Shown in pieces: positions 15,501-28,148 of a DNA stretch of 64,000 nt (position 1 is the stretch's first letter; every line of letters starts with the position of its first letter). Source of the stretch: Polytrichum commune. Lineage: Eukaryota > Streptophyta > Polytrichopsida > Polytrichales > Polytrichaceae. Position numbers and translations under genes: made by a program. The notes under the pieces are model-generated. The model saw nothing but the letters and a program-made list of their open reading frames with translations. It was not told the DNA's origin and searched no databases. Where the stretch lies: assembly GCA_950295325.1 (NCBI GenBank), contig OX485804.1, forward strand, positions 70,098,033-70,162,032, in the 5' to 3' direction.

Positions 15501-18500
15501 TGAAAGCCTTGTACACAACTGAGAAGTGCATTGATTGTCTGACCAGAGTCAGACATGTGAGTATTGACAGCTGTGTAGTAAATTCTTGACAGGTAAATAT
15601 TTTATAAACAAGATGTAATATATGTAACACAAATTTCAATATATGAAAAGATAAAGATCAATTCACAAGTAAATATGTGCCAAGAATTGCTGCAAAATTT
15701 TGATTTGTTTGCTTGCAAATATCAGAACTTTATACTGATATATTTTAATGCACATTCCATCTTTATAGAGTACAAGATTTCCTATCACCTTGATAGAATA
15801 ACATCACATCTCCTCCCTTGTTACAGCCATTGAAGCTCTAAGAAACCCTGTGGCATTTGAATTAGAACTATGGGATGTTTACAAAATACTGCTGCTCTTT
15901 ATTAAACTGTACAACACATGATTTCATTTGATATTTCTACTTTATAGCACAGAAGCATTGGGAGGTGTACTTTTCAACAAATAGAAGTACAACTTCATGG
16001 TCTCTGATGTGTAGTACAACTTCTCAATGGATCTTACAAGGATTTTTTGATTTGTTTGGCAGATTAAGTACTGAGGAACCTATATCTGCTCCATCACCAT
16101 CCCTGAAATTCCTAGATGAAGACAAGTCAAGAGTGTACGAACAAAAATTGGAGGACCTTTTGGTCCAGGGCTTAGGTGATCGAGCACGGCTAGTTCGAGT
16201 AATACGTCGGAGCTGTAACTTAGGTTTGGCCCTTAAGAAGGGTCTTTCCAAGTTACATAATAATGTTATATTTGTGGGTATCTGTTTAAATAACTTGGAC
16301 ACAGCCTTGCGAATGGCAGATGTTGGGCCAAGTGCTGACAACAAGGAAGAGGTAAGGCTTTCTTGCTGAACTGGAAGAGTCTTCTATTGACTATAGATCC
16401 ATTGCATACAAGTGAACTCTCGTAAAATACTGTCCAGTGAGTTTGCATATATTGTATTTCATCAAATAAAATTTGATGCAGATGATTGGTAAAACTTGCT
16501 ATCAACCTAAATTGACACCTAACTGCACTTAGGCTAGAAATAAATTTTCTGCTTTTCTGAGGGGAGTAAATAAAGTTGTTAAAATGCTGTGGGAATTTCC
16601 TTAGGGCATCATATTTAACTTTTAGGGAAATTGACTTTTGACTCCCAAGGAAGAACTCGAAAATTCAGGAATGGACCCTTGGCTGTAGTCTGTGATCACT
16701 TAACATCATAGTTTTTGACCACCATGGGGTTTTGGTGTCCTAGTTAAATTCAGTGGCGGAGTTAATTTTTTTAAAAAGATTTATCATCAATTTAATAAAC
16801 AATAAAATTTAAATTTTATTTTATTTTATTTTTCGTTTAATGAGATTCCCTCTTCTAAAGGCTAGGAGATTTTAACACAGTGATAGTGCTATATATACTC
16901 TCCTAGAGTGCTCTAAGTACTTATAAGGAAGCATTTCTTATGTAAGATCTCTGCTTTATTTGATGTGTTGGAGTTGTGGGGGTGCTGTATTCTTTGTTAC
17001 AAACGCAGAGAAGAACACTTTAGCAAGGTCTTAAAGTGGCAAGAACTAATCAACATGTGGTGTTTTTATGGTAATATGACATGAAATCATATCTGTGAGC
17101 TTGACTCCTGTGTTTTGGCTATTGCCAGGCCAAAAAGTTTCGGGCTTTCTGGGGTACCAAGGCTGAACTTCGAAGATTCAAAGATGCAACTATTACAGAG
17201 ACAGCTGGTATTTCACTTTTGTAGGCTAACTTCTGTCTAATGCAGGGAGTAGTGAAAGTTTTTGCTGTGTCTGCCTGCAGAATTGATATTTGAAAGAGTG
17301 CCTATGTCAATCCTTGATCATGCACTTCTTGTGATTGAGCTCAAATTAGTTACAATATTGTTCATAAAACTCTAGAGGAGTCTTTTCTTTTGATTCTTGA
17401 TTATGTAGCTGAGGTGGAAAAACAGTGTGGGAGTGTCAGGGCTGGCAGAGGCATTTGATCATCCAGCAAATTATTGAGCATGTTTTTCAACGGCATCTGT
17501 CTCTGAAGCCAGAATCTTTGCATGTTGTTGCTGGGCAACTTGACTTTGCTCTTCTTGAGAAAGGACAAGGTACATGTGGATTATTTTCATGTAATTGTTT
17601 TGCCCAATGAATAAACAGTCAGAAGTATGCATGTGCAATACTGCATGAATCTAATTTTCAGTAACTCAAACTTAGTTATTGCATTGATTATTGGTTGCAC
17701 TCAGATTTCTTCTTGTCTTGCTTTGTGAAGTTAACATATTTTCCATATGTTCTTGAACACAGATTCCATATCAACATTCCCAAAACTGATGGAGGTTTAT
17801 GAGACATTCGCAAAGAGATTGAGAGGCATAGAAGATCTTCCTCTTAAGGTTGTCACAGTTCAGCCTGTTTCTCCTGGTAATATCCTTGCTCCTTTTGGTT
17901 TAGGGTTTAGGGTTTTGGGGTTCATTCAGTTGTCTATTGGAATAGGTCACTGATTCTTCTTGAAGATGCTAACCTGTTTCTGGATTAGCTCCTGGAATTC
18001 AATTTCAAAATTCATGTACTTCTGAAATCAGATAGAAGCTCTACACTTTTCTTTAACACAACTGATATAGTCACTGAGGTTCTTCTTGTTTTACTTCTGA
18101 GAAGTGCTCTAAGGAATGTTAGTGCTGCCCTCATCCTACATTTTAAGATTGTGTGTTGTGTTTTTCTGTGTTTCTTCACTCAAATTGTGACAAAAACTTA
18201 AGTTATATTTGTGCAGCTTTCTGGCATGCTGATGTATTCCCTCCACAGCCCCATCCTTTAGCAGAAGATGCAGGTTTACAGAAGATTCCTTCTAACCCAG
18301 TCCCACTGTATCTCAAGCCTATTGAGGTCATGTTACAGGTGATTGTCACGTCCTATGACTCTATTCATGGAAGGCAGTTGCTTGGTGTGCATATCCATTC
18401 TTTTTCCTTTTTTGGCATTCTATTGTGTATATCTTGCTATGTGACAAGCTATTATCGTAAAACAGAAAACATGTGTATCATGTTCATCCTACTTAAAGCA

Positions 18501-21500
18501 ACCATAGTTTTTCTGGCAGAAGTGAGTTCCTTTGTACAAGGGATACAGGAGAAGTTTGGTTTTTTATAATATGATATTGAAATATCTTTGTTGCAGCTTG
18601 AAGGATCTGGAGATTGGCCTGCAGCTCCAGTTGCTATACAGAAAACAAAGACAGCTTTCTGTTTACAAATTGCACAAAGGTGAAATGGTCAAGCAACTTT
18701 TTTTTTTGTTTTAGGCATTTTATTCTGCTAAGATAATGTGTTCTTGCCAGGAAGCCTAAAATTGGAGAAAGACATTCTGAGGAGACTGTAAATTACTAGG
18801 TTTTATTTACGGCAGAATGCTGTCCAGGTGCTGATTTTCCTAGTGGTGTACACAAGATCTGAACTTCAGTTGGTCTACCATTTTGTTTGCTGCTGTTGCC
18901 AGGACTCTTTGCCCTGCTTTTGAGTTTATTGTAGTTTCTTCACATCGATTCTGATCGAGGAGTGCTGAATTCCTTCTCAACAGCTTGCAGAAGAAATGGG
19001 GTGTTGGGTGTGTAGCTGCTGAAGATGCAGTTGATATCATGATGGAGGGTTATGTGTTTAGGCTGAAAATCCTATATGACAAGGATCCAACACGGGTGAT
19101 GGCTACAAAAATAGATAAACAATTGGGCACAATTCCTACAGACCAAGACCTCCTACTCAGAAGTACGCATTCAAGCCTACTTCAAGGCTTACATAATGTA
19201 TATCCTGCATATGGACCCTGTGTCCGGCTTGGCAAGCGATGGATAGGGTCTCACTTATTTGCAGGTGCTCTGAAAGAGGAAGTGATTGAACTACTGGTGG
19301 CCTACACATTTGTGCATTCATCCCCGCATTCCCCACCATCCTCAAGAGTAACTGGTTTTTTGAGGTACCTACACATGCTTACGTCATTTCTGCAATATGT
19401 GTGAGGTAAAATCACCAGATTTATTGCATTGTTTAGGTAATGGGTACTCTCATAGTGAGTTCACTCTTAGAAATTGATGTAGACTAGAGTTATCCTCTAA
19501 CTGAACATGACTATTGGTCTGGAGTTGGTTGCTTTGCATACAAGCCCTTCCATTTGCAGCAAGTTTTTCATGCAGGATTGGAGGTAGTGTGGAGGTTTGA
19601 CTATTTGTTCACTGAGGGTCAAACTCATTTTGGCATGCCAAGAGCTGCTAAAATGAGTGTGGCCTCATTAAACCAAAATAGACTGTTTTTTGTGATAATT
19701 CAAAAACTACCTCCAAGCATTCACCACGAATGGAAAAAAATTATTGATTTTGAATGCAAAACAACCAGTTGAAATTCACAGGGGACCAACTGCTGATGTG
19801 AAGTCCCATTGAGGTAAAGGATAAGAATATTGTGGTGCCATTCCATCAAGACTCCTCTATTTTGACAGTAACAAGTTCAGTCATGTATTGAAACTTGACA
19901 TTTGCTATCAAGAGTCATTTAATGGTCTGGAACTCACTACAATGACACATAAGTAAGGCCATTAACTCCAGCGATGCAACCGGGCCATCTGTTGTGAGGC
20001 CATGTCATTATGGAGGCAGCCACATTTCATGTAGTTTTTGCTGCTCCTTGGATGGAAGTTGTCAAGCATAAGAGCTTTCTCTACACTGGTACTCTAGTGT
20101 GTCTGTATCTTTGAAGTTGACAGTATGGTTATTTCTCTTGTTCTGATATTTCAGCAATCTGTGGATGGAAAATGCAGGTTTTTGCGTCTTCTCATTAACC
20201 ATGACTGGGCACTTGAGCCTCTTGTAGTTGACGTGAATGGTGACATGACTCGTGCGGACTATAATACTATTACAGTAGCTTCCCAACCTTCTTTTTCTCA
20301 AATTCTGTGGATAGAACTTTTGTAGCAAAGAGACTTTTATGAATAGCATCAAGTGTGTGTTTCCTTCAAAAAAAACCTTTGTGCCCTGAAGCTTTAGCAC
20401 AGAAGATCATGAGGAAGGTTCCTACAGCTGATCAGAGCCCTAATGTATTTTCAGATCTATGTTGCATTCATGCAAGAGTACCTACCTCAGTATTTTTTCA
20501 TTCTCAAGGGAGTGATAGACTGGCAGAAGTATGTGGCATGTGCCAGGGCTTTTTCATGGACTTATCTAATTTTTGCCTTCTCACTTCTGTTGGTGTATCC
20601 ATATTTGTCCCAGGAAAATTTTGATGCAGTCAGACGAGGACCACAAGATGTTGGAGCTGGTGCAGAGGATATACGAGGTCCCTCAATGTATATTGCAACA
20701 GCATATGATTTTGGTTGCAAAACATGGACACACGACTCTCCATCTCATCAGGTCATTGATTCATTTTGTATCTTCACACTGATCAGCTCTTATTTTCCTT
20801 CCATTGTAATGTGGCTCATACAGTGAATCATGTTCATTTTTGTGATCTTCAAAAAATTTCTCTGCAGGTGCTGAAGCGACTTGTGGCATATGCACGAAGT
20901 TCAGCAGCTCTGCTTGTGGAATTAATCAAGGGAGACAAAGATGACAGACAGTGGCTGGTATGGTTCTTGAAACACTGAAAACTGGGATCAAATGTCTGGC
21001 TTTGTCCCTGTTCACTCAACGTGCACAATATTCAAGAAGAAAATGTAACCATTCAGTGTTTGTGCAGTCAATTTTCCGGACACCTGTGGCAAGCTACGAC
21101 GTACTTATTGAATTCCACCCTGAGTGTCTACCTAACCCAAGCCAAGTACTCTTTCCTCCCAAGGGGCTTGGTAATGGGGTACTAAATACAAAAGCACCAA
21201 AAATGGCTTCACCATGGTTATCGTCAGCTGCTGTGAGGATGGGAATCAGAGTTGCAAGGGATCATCTATTCATTGGATTAAATCCTGTGCAGGAGTTTGT
21301 GGAAGAGCTCAAGGTATTGGTTACTTGTTTCTGCTGTGGCTTGTTTTAGAAATTTGTTAAAACTTAGAATTTGGTGTGTACTGAATGTGAGCATGAGTTA
21401 AAAAAGAATCATGTGGGAGGTGTTAATGAGTGATCACTGAACTTCAGCAGCTGGGTTCTGAAGATTCATTGTGCTATACGTTGGTTTCTTTCTTCATTTG

Positions 21501-21917
21501 AATTTCTCATTTATGGGGCTAAATGAGGTTACTTACCATTGATGTCTCTTTTGATTTGGTCTTGTAGACCAAGTTTGCAGATGTGTGTACAATGTGGTAT
21601 GATCCAGTGGGGAGCAGCTTCATGGGTTTGACCATATCTGCTACAGCCTTTTCACCAAAGGTGAAAATCCCACCTGTATGTACTTGATTTACGAATGTCT
21701 TATTATTTCCTATTTATCCAGTGGTGGATATGGTTGCACTTTTGAACTGATGATGATGTTGCTACTATGCATGCAGGCTAAAAGTCCAAAACGCAAACGA
21801 GTGGAAAATGGAGAGAAAATCCTTGATTTTGACATGTTCCTGAGGGATGTTGCTAGTGTAGGTGAAGGACTAGTGAAGAGTATTCATGTTTCTTCTGCCA
21901 GAAGAAAAGATCTCTAA
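12578..21917 (+). CDS. NOL6: NOL6/Nrap (Utp22-type) nucleolar protein of the small-subunit processome
   Basis: Twenty exons joined by GT-AG introns give 1,068 residues in one frame: 12578-12715, 12849-13016, 13181-13472, 13930-14063, 14350-14577, 14780-14878, 15382-15497, 16063-16351, 17129-17207, 17426-17569, 17763-17876, 18217-18338, 18597-18679, 18984-19364, 20178-20274, 20614-20751, 20868-20957, 21068-21313, 21568-21675, 21777-21917. The length fits the family. Family blocks appear in order: GSYALQTVAKPLQYVDIAI (about residue 80, the degenerate nucleotidyltransferase-like first domain), FHEKDYLNHRYHVKRALYL, TPHYNNSILEDM, KKFRAFWGTKAELRRFKD, WQRHLIIQQIIEHVFQRHLS, GPCVRLGKRWIGSHLF and RLVAYARSSA. 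The family acts in 18S pre-rRNA processing in the nucleolus. Teloboxes upstream suggest co-regulation with ribosome genes. The last-but-one donor and the 14350-14577 exon end are the least certain junctions. Confidence 0.93.
17898..17920 (+). repeat. Telomere-like repeat inside a NOL6 intron
   Basis: GGTTTAGGGTTTAGGGTTTT then GGGG, within the intron after the exon ending at 17876. It is two TTTAGGG units plus a degenerate third. Confidence 0.7.
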
Positions 21918-22044
21918 GGTTTATTTTTCTTACATAATATTTTGAAACTACTATAATATTTCACAGTGGTCTTGTCCATACGTGATACTCTCCTGTCTGC
22001 AATTTGGTCAACTCTGTGTATGTGAGCTGTTGTAAGTTTTTGCA

Positions 22045-22124
22045 TTAGATAATGGCCATCAGGGGACTTGGCTGAGCAAGTGGGGTGGCTGTGGGCTGGG
22101 TTCACACCAATGGCCATTATCTAA
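22045..22124. repeat. Short foldback, 15-bp perfect arms
   Basis: TTAGATAATGGCCAT (22045-22059) is repeated inverted at 22110-22124 with a 50-base GC-rich spacer. It lies about 130 bases after the NOL6 stop codon, so it may be in the 3' untranslated region or form a tiny hairpin element. No target duplication is evident. Confidence 0.7.
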
Positions 22125-22129
22125 CGTAA

Positions 22130-23835
22130 TTCCCATCTTGAAGAGATTATGCACATCAGTAGCACTTCGTAGAAAAATAGCTTGGACTCGTGTTGTCCCA
22201 GTGCATTGTACTCGTGCATATGAATTAATATCTCGGGCCGCCCCAACCCCCTAAGCCCATGCAGTCATATGCCCGTCCTCTTGTATGGCCTCCATACCCA
22301 TACATACCTGCCAAGTGCGTGTATGCTCCATTCCCACCATCTACCCCAAGCTTTGGCACTCAGTCCCCCATCTTTCCATTTTTTTGCTCACATGTTTTTC
22401 CTGGAGAAAATCTTTGGCATGTGGCACTTGTTTTTAGGATTTGTTTTATTTTTTTGGCAAGAATGGTGGGGTGACAGCCTCACCACATCTTCCAAAGTAA
22501 AAAGTTTTATTTTTTAACATGATTTTTCTGAATGAGATGGATGAGCTTGAATGTGTGCTTCACCCTAAGAAACTTCTGGTAGAGAGTATGTTCTCCATGT
22601 GATCATTCTTCAATATGTAACAAGCTGCAACCAGCAGTTTTAAAAGATTAAACTCTGCTAAAAATGTGTTGCTTATCTTGAGTTTTCAGACTATTTGACT
22701 TCATAAAGAATAGGTTCACCTGCATAAGTCTTGTCCTTGGTTTCTTGACTGCAATCTGGTACTTTTGGTTGACATTAAAACTTGTTGCATGTTTTCTTTG
22801 CATGAATTTCCAATCTTATGTTACTACTCTTTCTTGATCAAGAAACAAGCAGTAAGTATTGAAGTTTATTGCTTAAATTAGTGGTGGTCTTCACTCAGAT
22901 CACCTATCTTCCTTGGTAAGCACCTAAATTCAATGAAAGGATCAACTATCTGACAACCTTAGCTTCCAGAAACATGCATATTCCCTTTAGTAAATTTCTT
23001 TGGGTAAATGCAGCGTTTTTAGTAAACTATATATGATATTTAGTATCACCAATTCTTATTGTCTTTCTCAATACTAATTGTAAACCGTGGTTTAGTGACA
23101 CGAAAAATGTTAACTCAACATTATTTGTCAATCCTTGTAAATGTTTTGGGGTACATTGTTGCAATTACTGTCCCTTACCAAGTGATTTTCCATCCAAAAT
23201 TTTAATCATCCATGACAATATTTCATCACAAGTTGCTGATAAGAGAAAGTAGGGTTCTAGCCAATGGATGAACTAATCCATCATCCACGATAGTATTTGT
23301 TCACGTATTCAAAAGAAGTGTCATCCAAAAAATTACCATAGTGACATAAATACCATATGACACTAAAAATCATATTTAGTGTAGGTTGGAAATGAGCATG
23401 CGTAAATTTGAGACTGCTTTTCTTCCAGTTCATGTGATTTCATGATGCGGGGTCTTGACAAGCCTTTTCCAGTTGTTGGTGCCTGATTGTCTATTGTGCA
23501 TGTAATTTTGTGGGACACTATTGTGCATCCTAGTGTTATGCACTGCATCAGACCAATGATATGTGGTGTCATTAGTTGGGTGCTTCGAGTATAGTTACCA
23601 AAGGTGAAGGGAATAAAACAACACCTGAGTGCTAAATTGAAGTTACTTCTCCTTCCTGAATCAGTGTGCATAAAAGTCTCACATAGATCAGGTGGATATT
23701 GCAATCATTCTCTGCAGGAGTGACCTCTCCTGTGTGATGGCATTCACACAATTCAATGGACCAGTAATGTCATCACATTGTTCTGAGAAATTGAATGCGC
23801 CAATCGAAGGCCCAATGGACTAAAAATTAGGTGAC
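22130..23835. other. Intergenic stretch between NOL6 and the CR-like gene
   Basis: This gap separates two genes that converge, so it should contain both 3' ends. Beyond short pyrimidine-rich open frames I see no further gene. Confidence 0.6.
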
Positions 23836-25974
23836 TCACATAACGGATGCGGAGACAGTGGGGCATTTGGTGGGGGTCTTCGTTGATCGGTGGCCGGTTT
23901 CAATCTCCAATGCAGGTGAGAACTTCAAGCTGTCTAGAAAACTAAGCCTGGAGTCTATTTGGCGGAAAGTGGTGAAGATTTCAAGGCAATCCACCTCCTT
24001 CCCTCCCTTACTCTTGCCAATATGGCTACGGCTACGAATTTCGGACCCATCTTTCTCCTTGGTGTAGGAGCCAGTATAGATTGGCAACTCAACCTCAGGA
24101 ACTATCCAATTCATGGACCACGACACGTCGTCCTCGAGGTTAAGACCGGGTGGAACCCATTTCACGCATGCCTTTTTCATGAACACCTTGCGGTTGTGCC
24201 GGTGTTTGGGGAGCTTCCCAATAGTGACTTGCAAGCCACCCACATACATGTGACAACCTTTGGATTCACGGCGGAAGCCGATTAGTACCACATCCACGGC
24301 CTTGTATGTGGTGGATAGGGGTACCGCCATGAAGAGTGCCTCCTCCTTCCCGTCCTTGACGAATTCCATGTGCAAATCCTCCATGGTTGCTTGCTCTGTC
24401 CCATTCTCAATTTCCACCAAGGTTGGTGTCAATCGGGTCATGTTTCCAAGCGGAAGCACAAGAGGTCGACTCGCAAGCACGCCAATGATGGCCCTCTCCA
24501 CAAGCGCACCTCCAATCACCGGGTGTCGCCTCCCTTGAAGCCCGTACTCTCGCTTGATTGCATTTAGACAAGCGGCATCAAAAAACCGGTTGTGTTGGTT
24601 GTAGTTTTGCAGGAGGCGGGCTAGTTCGGCACCAACCAAACCACTGGAGGGTTCCCCCATGCCGTTCACGATGCGGAAGTATCGGATGTCAATGTCTTTT
24701 GGGGGTTTCGACAGGGGTGAGCCGAACAAGTATTTGCATACCCCGTCGACGAGTTTTGGAAGTTCTCCTGCTTTCTTTGCAGCCTCAAAGTGGCCGCCCA
24801 GATCATCTCTCATTTTTTCGACAGCGGGTTGCTTTTGCAGTACCTTTAAAGCAGACTCAAACGAGACTTTCTCGCCCTTGGATGTCTGCTGGATGGTTTC
24901 CTTGAGGGCATCGTACCATCCTGATAGGTACACTGGCAACCTCCCAGTCGCGTCAAGTAAGATTTGCAATTCCATCTCATCCAAGAGCTCTTTTGTCTTG
25001 TCCCCATCCGTTATGGAACTCACGAATTTCCATTTGCCCCAACATTGTAATTCTTGGTCCTGTAATGTGAGGAAACCATGAACTTAGGTAATGTCGACTT
25101 CAGCAAGCATCACACAACATGATGATGGATAACATAAACTTGTCTTGCATCTACATTAAAAACAACTTGGGTCAACAGGTTGGGTAAGTGGAGGTGGATG
25201 CACACGAACCTCGAGACCTTCATCCCACATAAAAAGTTTGGCCGGATGTTGGCCTGTATGAAATGTCTTCTCAACCAGGTCACAGGTTGCGGAAGCTACT
25301 CTAACCATGCAATGTTGACAACACATGCGGAATAGAACATTTTTAATAGTCGTGCTCTCGGCACCCTGAGCTTCAACACACTGCCATTGATCAAGAATCC
25401 ACAACAACTGAGCTTCGGTTGCCTCACAAAATGTAGCCAAATGTTCAGCCGTCGTACATTTACTTAGACTCTTCAAACTTTTGTCATCATCTCCGTATGC
25501 CACAAATAACGCATCTCTCAAAACAAGGAATGCCCTATCTTGTTGCAACATGCCACAATCCATGATGGACACAACACGTTTCCGTGTTTTCCCGGGGGAC
25601 CACTTCCGAGCAAATTCTTCTGTGAAATCTGACACAGCTGCTGCCAAGACATGACTTTTTCCCGTACCAACGGGGCCTACGACCAGAATGTTGCCTATAA
25701 TCTCATTGTAATGACCCGGAGATCGAACATGTTCATACGTCACGCAGTATGAACGTTCCCTCTCATTGACAAGCTGTGAAATTAGTTGCCGCAACTTGTG
25801 ATATTTAATCCGTCCCATATACGCAAAGCGGCCATCGTTTGTGGCAAATCGGTTGTCTGTGGAAGCCCACTTTGCCACATCTGCCACCGGAAGATTGAGC
25901 TCCATCCACTCTGGTCGAGAGAGTGGGTCGGCTGTTTTCATGTGCTCACGCAATGATGACATTGAAGAAATCAT
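23836..25974 (-). CDS. Crinkler/RHS-like (CR) P-loop NTPase with C-terminal restriction-fold nuclease
   Basis: Two exons, 25974-25210 and 25059-23836, join in phase 0 to give about 662 residues. The intron has a good acceptor (pyrimidines then TTACAG) and a weaker donor (GAG|GTTCG). Residues about 100-107 are a Walker A loop, GPVGTGKS, and LLWILDQW ending near residue 197 is a Walker B strand of the hhhhDQ type typical of CR NTPases. The second exon has GGALVERAII (Glu about 443), KAVDVVLIGF (Asp about 511) and GGLQVTIGKLPKH (Gln-x-Thr about 532, then Lys), matching a PD-(D/E)xK-like nuclease core. The open frame continues upstream to about 26019 without an ATG, so an N-terminal exon may exist; an open frame at 27600-28148 is a candidate. 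The family is known as effectors and selfish-element-derived proteins; the host role here is unknown. GC content is higher than in the flanks. Domain order and motifs are strong, the family name fairly strong, the function inferred. Confidence 0.75.
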
Positions 25975-26019
25975 GCTTTGGGGAAGAAGCTTGGCTTTCT
26001 TGAGGACTGTCACACTCAA

Positions 26020-27447
26020 GATTTACATCACATCATTCACATTAGTACGACACTGAAATGCAAACTTGATGTCCTAATAGATAGGATAATTTCGATCTCG
26101 AGCTTTTGTAATTTGTTTGCTTCTGATAATTAAGTAGATCATTTTGAGGTCCAATCGTCAACAAGTTTTCTGGTGATCATTATTGCAGGATATCTCCAGC
26201 CTGGTGTACTTATTACATGACCAATAATCATAGTGTAGAAGATAGCCGAACACTTTGGTTATAATTTTCAATTGTGATCCCGGAAAAGAGGTTGGAACTT
26301 TTTTGTAAACATAAACACTAACAGATCACTATACAGGGTCTGACATATGTTCTAAACCATGTATCACACACTGATTTATCTTGAAGGTTGACTTCAAAAG
26401 ACTAATTTATAATTTGAAAAAAATCTTGTGCCAGGTCTAAAGATCATCCAACAAAAAGAAGCCGCCTACTTAAATCCTTCAAGCATACAGAAAAGTGCCC
26501 TCATGTGATACAAATTTTTTTTTGAACGCATGGATGGATGCTAGCCTATGAGGTTAATTAGGAACTCTCTGGGACTTGAGCCTCTTCGTTGAAATATTGA
26601 TATACAATGGAGGGTTCACTCCAACTTAATACCAATGGCGTGTATTGATAATGTCATTGTCACTCAAAATTGTTTGGCATTGGGGTTCTCAAAGTTAATT
26701 GTGTTGATTTCAATCATAGCACACGTCTTGTGCTTGAATATAAAAAAGGTAAGCAATGCTTGAGAAAGTAACTCAAACAATGTTGTTGAGAACAATGCCC
26801 AGTCCCATTCTTGGAAATGGCATAATTTATATTTAAGGAGATTGTTACAATCTCAAAGCCAAGTGCGGTACTTGGTTGTAAAGTGAAATGAACTTGTGAT
26901 ACACTACTATTTTTTTCTCTCCTTTCTCTATACAAACTTACCCTGATGAGGGGACTAATAGGATGCTCCAAAGAAAATGTCAAATTGAGTTGATCTCAAG
27001 GACTATAGTTGCCCATATGTTTAGTTCTTAGAAAGAAGGTTACAAAATTAATAAGAAAATGGCTTAGCATAAAGTTGTTGACAAATAATCATAATATGCC
27101 ACTGTCCAATCGGTGCATTGTGTGAGGTTTTTCTATATTTATTTGAGCATTTTTTGAAGGGAAATAGTTTGAAAATATCTCATAAATACAATGTGAATTT
27201 TCTTGAGTTAATTTTTGAGACATGATTTTTCTATTTATAATTCTAGAATATCAAAAAAATTGCAAGAAAAAAAATTCTCATCAACTTTGTCCATTTAAAC
27301 ATATTTTTTAAATAAAAAATAAAAAATTGGATATCTAAATCCTTTGGCCCAAATCACGCTAAAAATGATACATTGCTCAACTATGACATCTCGTAAGGAA
27401 GAGGAAATTTTATTATTATTTCAACATTTGTCATTGGGTTAAACTTG
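26020..27447. other. Gap between the NTPase exon and the 27.6-kb open frame
   Basis: AT-rich, with no coding-like frame. If the open frame at 27600-28148 is the first exon of the CR-like gene, this is its intron; otherwise it is intergenic. Confidence 0.5.
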
Positions 27448-27467
27448 CCCCCCCCCCCCCCCCCCCC
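27448..27467. repeat. Poly-C tract (20 bases)
   Basis: An uninterrupted run of 20 C followed by TT and a further six C. On the minus strand this is a G-rich tract capable of quadruplex formation. It lies just beyond the stop of the 27600-28148 open frame. Confidence 0.9.
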
Positions 27468-27599
27468 TTCCCCCCATTTTTTTCCCTCCCCCTACCCTTT
27501 TAATTTTGAGCACATGTTTTAAAGCTAGCCTTGAAACCCCAACCAACTCATGAAAGTGAGAGACATTGGTAACCATATCATATTTGGTCAAAGGGGGAG

Positions 27600-28148
27600 T
27601 CAAGGGTTGATGATGTCCTTGGAATGTAGAAACACATCCCAAGGGGAGGTGGAGGAAGGAGGGGCGGGAGCACGGAGTTGTAGAATACTAGGAGGAGAAG
27701 AAGGACCTGCATCACTACTTGTCTCCTCCAAATTTCTCTTCTTCTTCCCTTTGTTTTCGTCTGTCCCATCTTCTTCTTTAGCCTCATCATTGAATCTTGG
27801 CAACACCAACCTCAACTTGAAGATATCATTGGGTCGGGGACTGCGGTGTTGATGCCGCAAAAACTCCTCTTGAAGCGTGTAACAAGGCTCCAATTTTTGC
27901 TCTTCACGCAGGTGTAATACGTCAATATACGTGTGCAATGCCTCCATGTACACTTGTGTGCCGGAAAACAAATATTCTTCACGTTCCAACCCTAGACTGG
28001 TCAGCACCTTCTTCTCACCCAACCCTAGCAACATCAAAATGTGATCTCTAGCCTCTAGTATAGTACTGTCTGCACGAAGTTGAAGGATCCGCATCACGGT
28101 TTGTTTGATACTCGGAATGTAGCACGAAACATACACTTTCATCTCCAT
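27600..28148 (-). CDS. Unrecognised 182-codon open frame; possible ubiquitin-like header of the CR-like gene
   Basis: It starts at ATG 28148 and stops at 27600. The first 120 residues look like a small folded domain: a strand (MKVYVSCYI), a second strand (TVMRILQLRADST), a helix (ILEARDHILMLLGL) and a closing strand (DIFKLRLVLPRF). This order resembles the ubiquitin-like headers found at the N-terminus of many CR proteins. The remainder is acidic, then basic (KGKKKR), then Ser/Pro-rich, like a linker. Codon use and GC content are coding-like and stand out from the flanks. It is on the same strand as, and about 1.6 kb upstream of, the NTPase exon. No convincing AG|GT donor was found near its end, so it could equally be a separate small gene. 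I do not recognise the sequence itself. Confidence 0.5.
   Translation of the reverse strand: MEMKVYVSCYIPSIKQTVMRILQLRADSTILEARDHILMLLGLGEKKVLTSLGLEREEYLFSGTQVYMEALHTYIDVLHLREEQKLEPCYTLQEEFLRHQHRSPRPNDIFKLRLVLPRFNDEAKEEDGTDENKGKKKRNLEETSSDAGPSSPPSILQLRAPAPPSSTSPWDVFLHSKDIINP

Noticed and set aside
22045-22124. tRNA-like fold with a GGTTCACACC B-box resemblance
   Set aside because: The B-box consensus is broken, no A box is correctly spaced, and the arms are longer than an acceptor stem.
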